From assembly GCA_021792815.1 (NCBI GenBank), contig JAJYTX010000109.1, forward strand, positions 1 to 7,584: a DNA stretch of 7,584 bases, written 5' to 3'. The DNA comes from Pseudomonadota bacterium (lineage in GTDB: Bacteria; Pseudomonadota; Gammaproteobacteria; Steroidobacterales; Steroidobacteraceae). A program made the position numbers and the translations under genes. This document shows, in pieces, positions 6,670-7,584 of this stretch. Position 1 is the first letter of the stretch, and each line of letters opens with the position of its first letter. The notes beneath the pieces were generated by a model. That model did no database searches, had not been told where the DNA came from, and worked only from the letters and a program-made list of their open reading frames with translations.

Positions 6670-7584
6670 CTACGGACCTCCTGCGCTGCTCGCCGGAGGG
6701 CGACGGCGCACGAAGCTGGTCTCGAGCACCCTCCAGACGAGCTCGTCGAAGTCGATGCCGGCGGCACGGGCCGCCATCGGCACCAGCGAGTGGCCGGTCA
6801 TGCCGGGCACGGTGTTGATCTCGATGAGCAGTGGCCGTCCCGAGACATCGAGCATGAAATCGGCCCGTCCCCAGCCCTCGGCTGCCGCGGCCTCGAAGGC
6901 CGCGAGCGCGAGGCGCCTCAGGTGCTGTTCGGCGGGCGCCGATAGCCCCGAAGGGCAGTGATAACGCGTGTCCCCGCGCCGGTATTTCGCCTCGTAGTCG
7001 TAGAACGCCCGCGGTGTCTCGATGCGGATCGACGGCAGCGCCTCGCCCTGCAGCAGCGCCACCGTATACTCGCGCCCGGCCACCCACGACTCGGCAAACA
7101 CGCGCCGGTCGGTGAGGCGGGCGGCCGCATACGCCGCCGCCAGTTCCCCGGCGCATTCGACCTTGGTGATGCCGACACTCGAGCCCTGGCTCGCCGGCTT
7201 GACGATGAGCGGCAGCCCGAGCCGCTCGATCGCCAACTCGAAATCGCGCGCTCCCCCGAGCTCCACCGCCTCCGGGCTCGCCACGCCGATGGCTTGGGCG
7301 AGCCGCTTGGTACGCAGTTTGTCCATGCCGATCGCCGAACCCATGACGCCGCTTCCGGTGTAGGCGATCCCCAGGCACTCGAGCGCACCCTGTACGGTGC
7401 CGTCCTCGCCGCCCGTGCCATGCAGCGCGATCCAGGCCCGATCGACACGCTGACCGATGAGCTCGCCGAGCGGACGCTCGCGCGGATCGAACCCCTCGGC
7501 ATCGACACCGCGGCGCCTGAGCGCAGCGAGCACCGCGTGGCCCGAGAGCAACGAGATCTCCCGCTCGCTCGAGTCACCGCCGGC
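6670..7584 (-). CDS. ddl: D-alanine--D-alanine ligase (5' end cut by right edge)
   Basis: Ddl joins two D-alanines with ATP in the cytoplasm, giving the dipeptide that ends the peptidoglycan stem. The 304 visible residues run in frame to the edge and begin AGGDSSEREISLLSGH. The E. coli DdlB alignment (LLGGTSAERE) indicates that only about ten N-terminal residues are missing, so an internal TTG at 7551 is not the true start. ATP-grasp and substrate motifs are in order, counted from the visible end: HGTGGEDGTVQG (55-66), YTGSGVMGSAIGMDKL (75-90), IVKPASQGSSVG (127-138), the omega loop YDYEAKY (195-201), GWGRADFML (237-245) and EINTVPGMTGHSLVPM (255-270), which holds metal-binding Glu and Asn. 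The C-terminal 15 residues are a basic, Pro- and Ser-rich extension past the usual end. ftsQ starts 4 bp after the stop. The position beside ftsQ suggests the DdlB type. Confidence 0.97.
   Translation of the reverse strand, partial: AGGDSSEREISLLSGHAVLAALRRRGVDAEGFDPRERPLGELIGQRVDRAWIALHGTGGEDGTVQGALECLGIAYTGSGVMGSAIGMDKLRTKRLAQAIGVASPEAVELGGARDFELAIERLGLPLIVKPASQGSSVGITKVECAGELAAAYAAARLTDRRVFAESWVAGREYTVALLQGEALPSIRIETPRAFYDYEAKYRRGDTRYHCPSGLSAPAEQHLRRLALAAFEAAAAEGWGRADFMLDVSGRPLLIEINTVPGMTGHSLVPMAARAAGIDFDELVWRVLETSFVRRRPPASSAGGP
6676..6682 (-). promoter_or_regulatory. Ribosome-binding site of ftsQ (AGGAGGT), inside ddl
   Basis: AGGAGGT lies within the last codons of ddl, 10 nt before the ftsQ ATG. 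The motif is consensus, though the spacing is slightly long. It supports the start at 6665 and coupling of ftsQ to ddl translation. Confidence 0.7.

Noticed and set aside
1..7584. A novel defence, mobile or biosynthetic system
   Set aside because: All coding space is taken by well-known division, envelope, secretion and replication genes in a familiar order. No transposase, integrase, repeat array, toxin-antitoxin pair or unexplained gene is present.

Overview
This window is GC-rich bacterial chromosome. It holds the distal end of a dcw (division and cell wall) cluster and the genes that normally follow it in many Gammaproteobacteria. The order in the direction of transcription, from the right edge leftwards on the minus strand, is ddl, ftsQ, ftsA, ftsZ, lpxC, an M23 (LytM-type) peptidase, secA. 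A dciA (DUF721) gene lies on the plus strand between lpxC and the peptidase. The order, the close match of LpxC, FtsZ, FtsA and SecA to their Escherichia coli counterparts, and an outer-membrane lipid A gene all point to a high-GC gammaproteobacterium, perhaps on a pseudomonad or xanthomonad-like branch. A finer placement cannot be read from the sequence alone.

Layout: 7584-6670 is ddl, cut by the right edge about ten codons after its expected start. It is followed 4 bp later by ftsQ (6665-5805), which overlaps ftsA (5812-4577) by 8 bp. A 49-bp gap then leads to ftsZ (4527-3325). The 203-bp gap after ftsZ carries a perfect 11-bp hairpin and a plausible extended -10 promoter for lpxC (3121-2204). 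lpxC meets dciA (1840-2196, plus strand) tail to tail with 7 bp between stop codons. The M23 peptidase (1742-663) diverges from dciA. A 195-bp gap with a good -10 element precedes secA, which begins with TTG at 467 and runs off the left edge.

The products cover linked envelope steps. Ddl makes D-Ala-D-Ala for peptidoglycan. FtsQ, FtsA and FtsZ build the divisome. LpxC commits precursor to lipid A. The M23 protein probably acts on or near peptidoglycan at the inner membrane. SecA drives protein export. DciA is the odd one out functionally: it belongs to the replicative-helicase loading family. Every stretch longer than about 200 bp is accounted for. I see no mobile element, CRISPR array, tRNA, rRNA or phage gene, and nothing I would call a new system. 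The long plus-strand reading frames opposite these genes look like GC-driven shadows.
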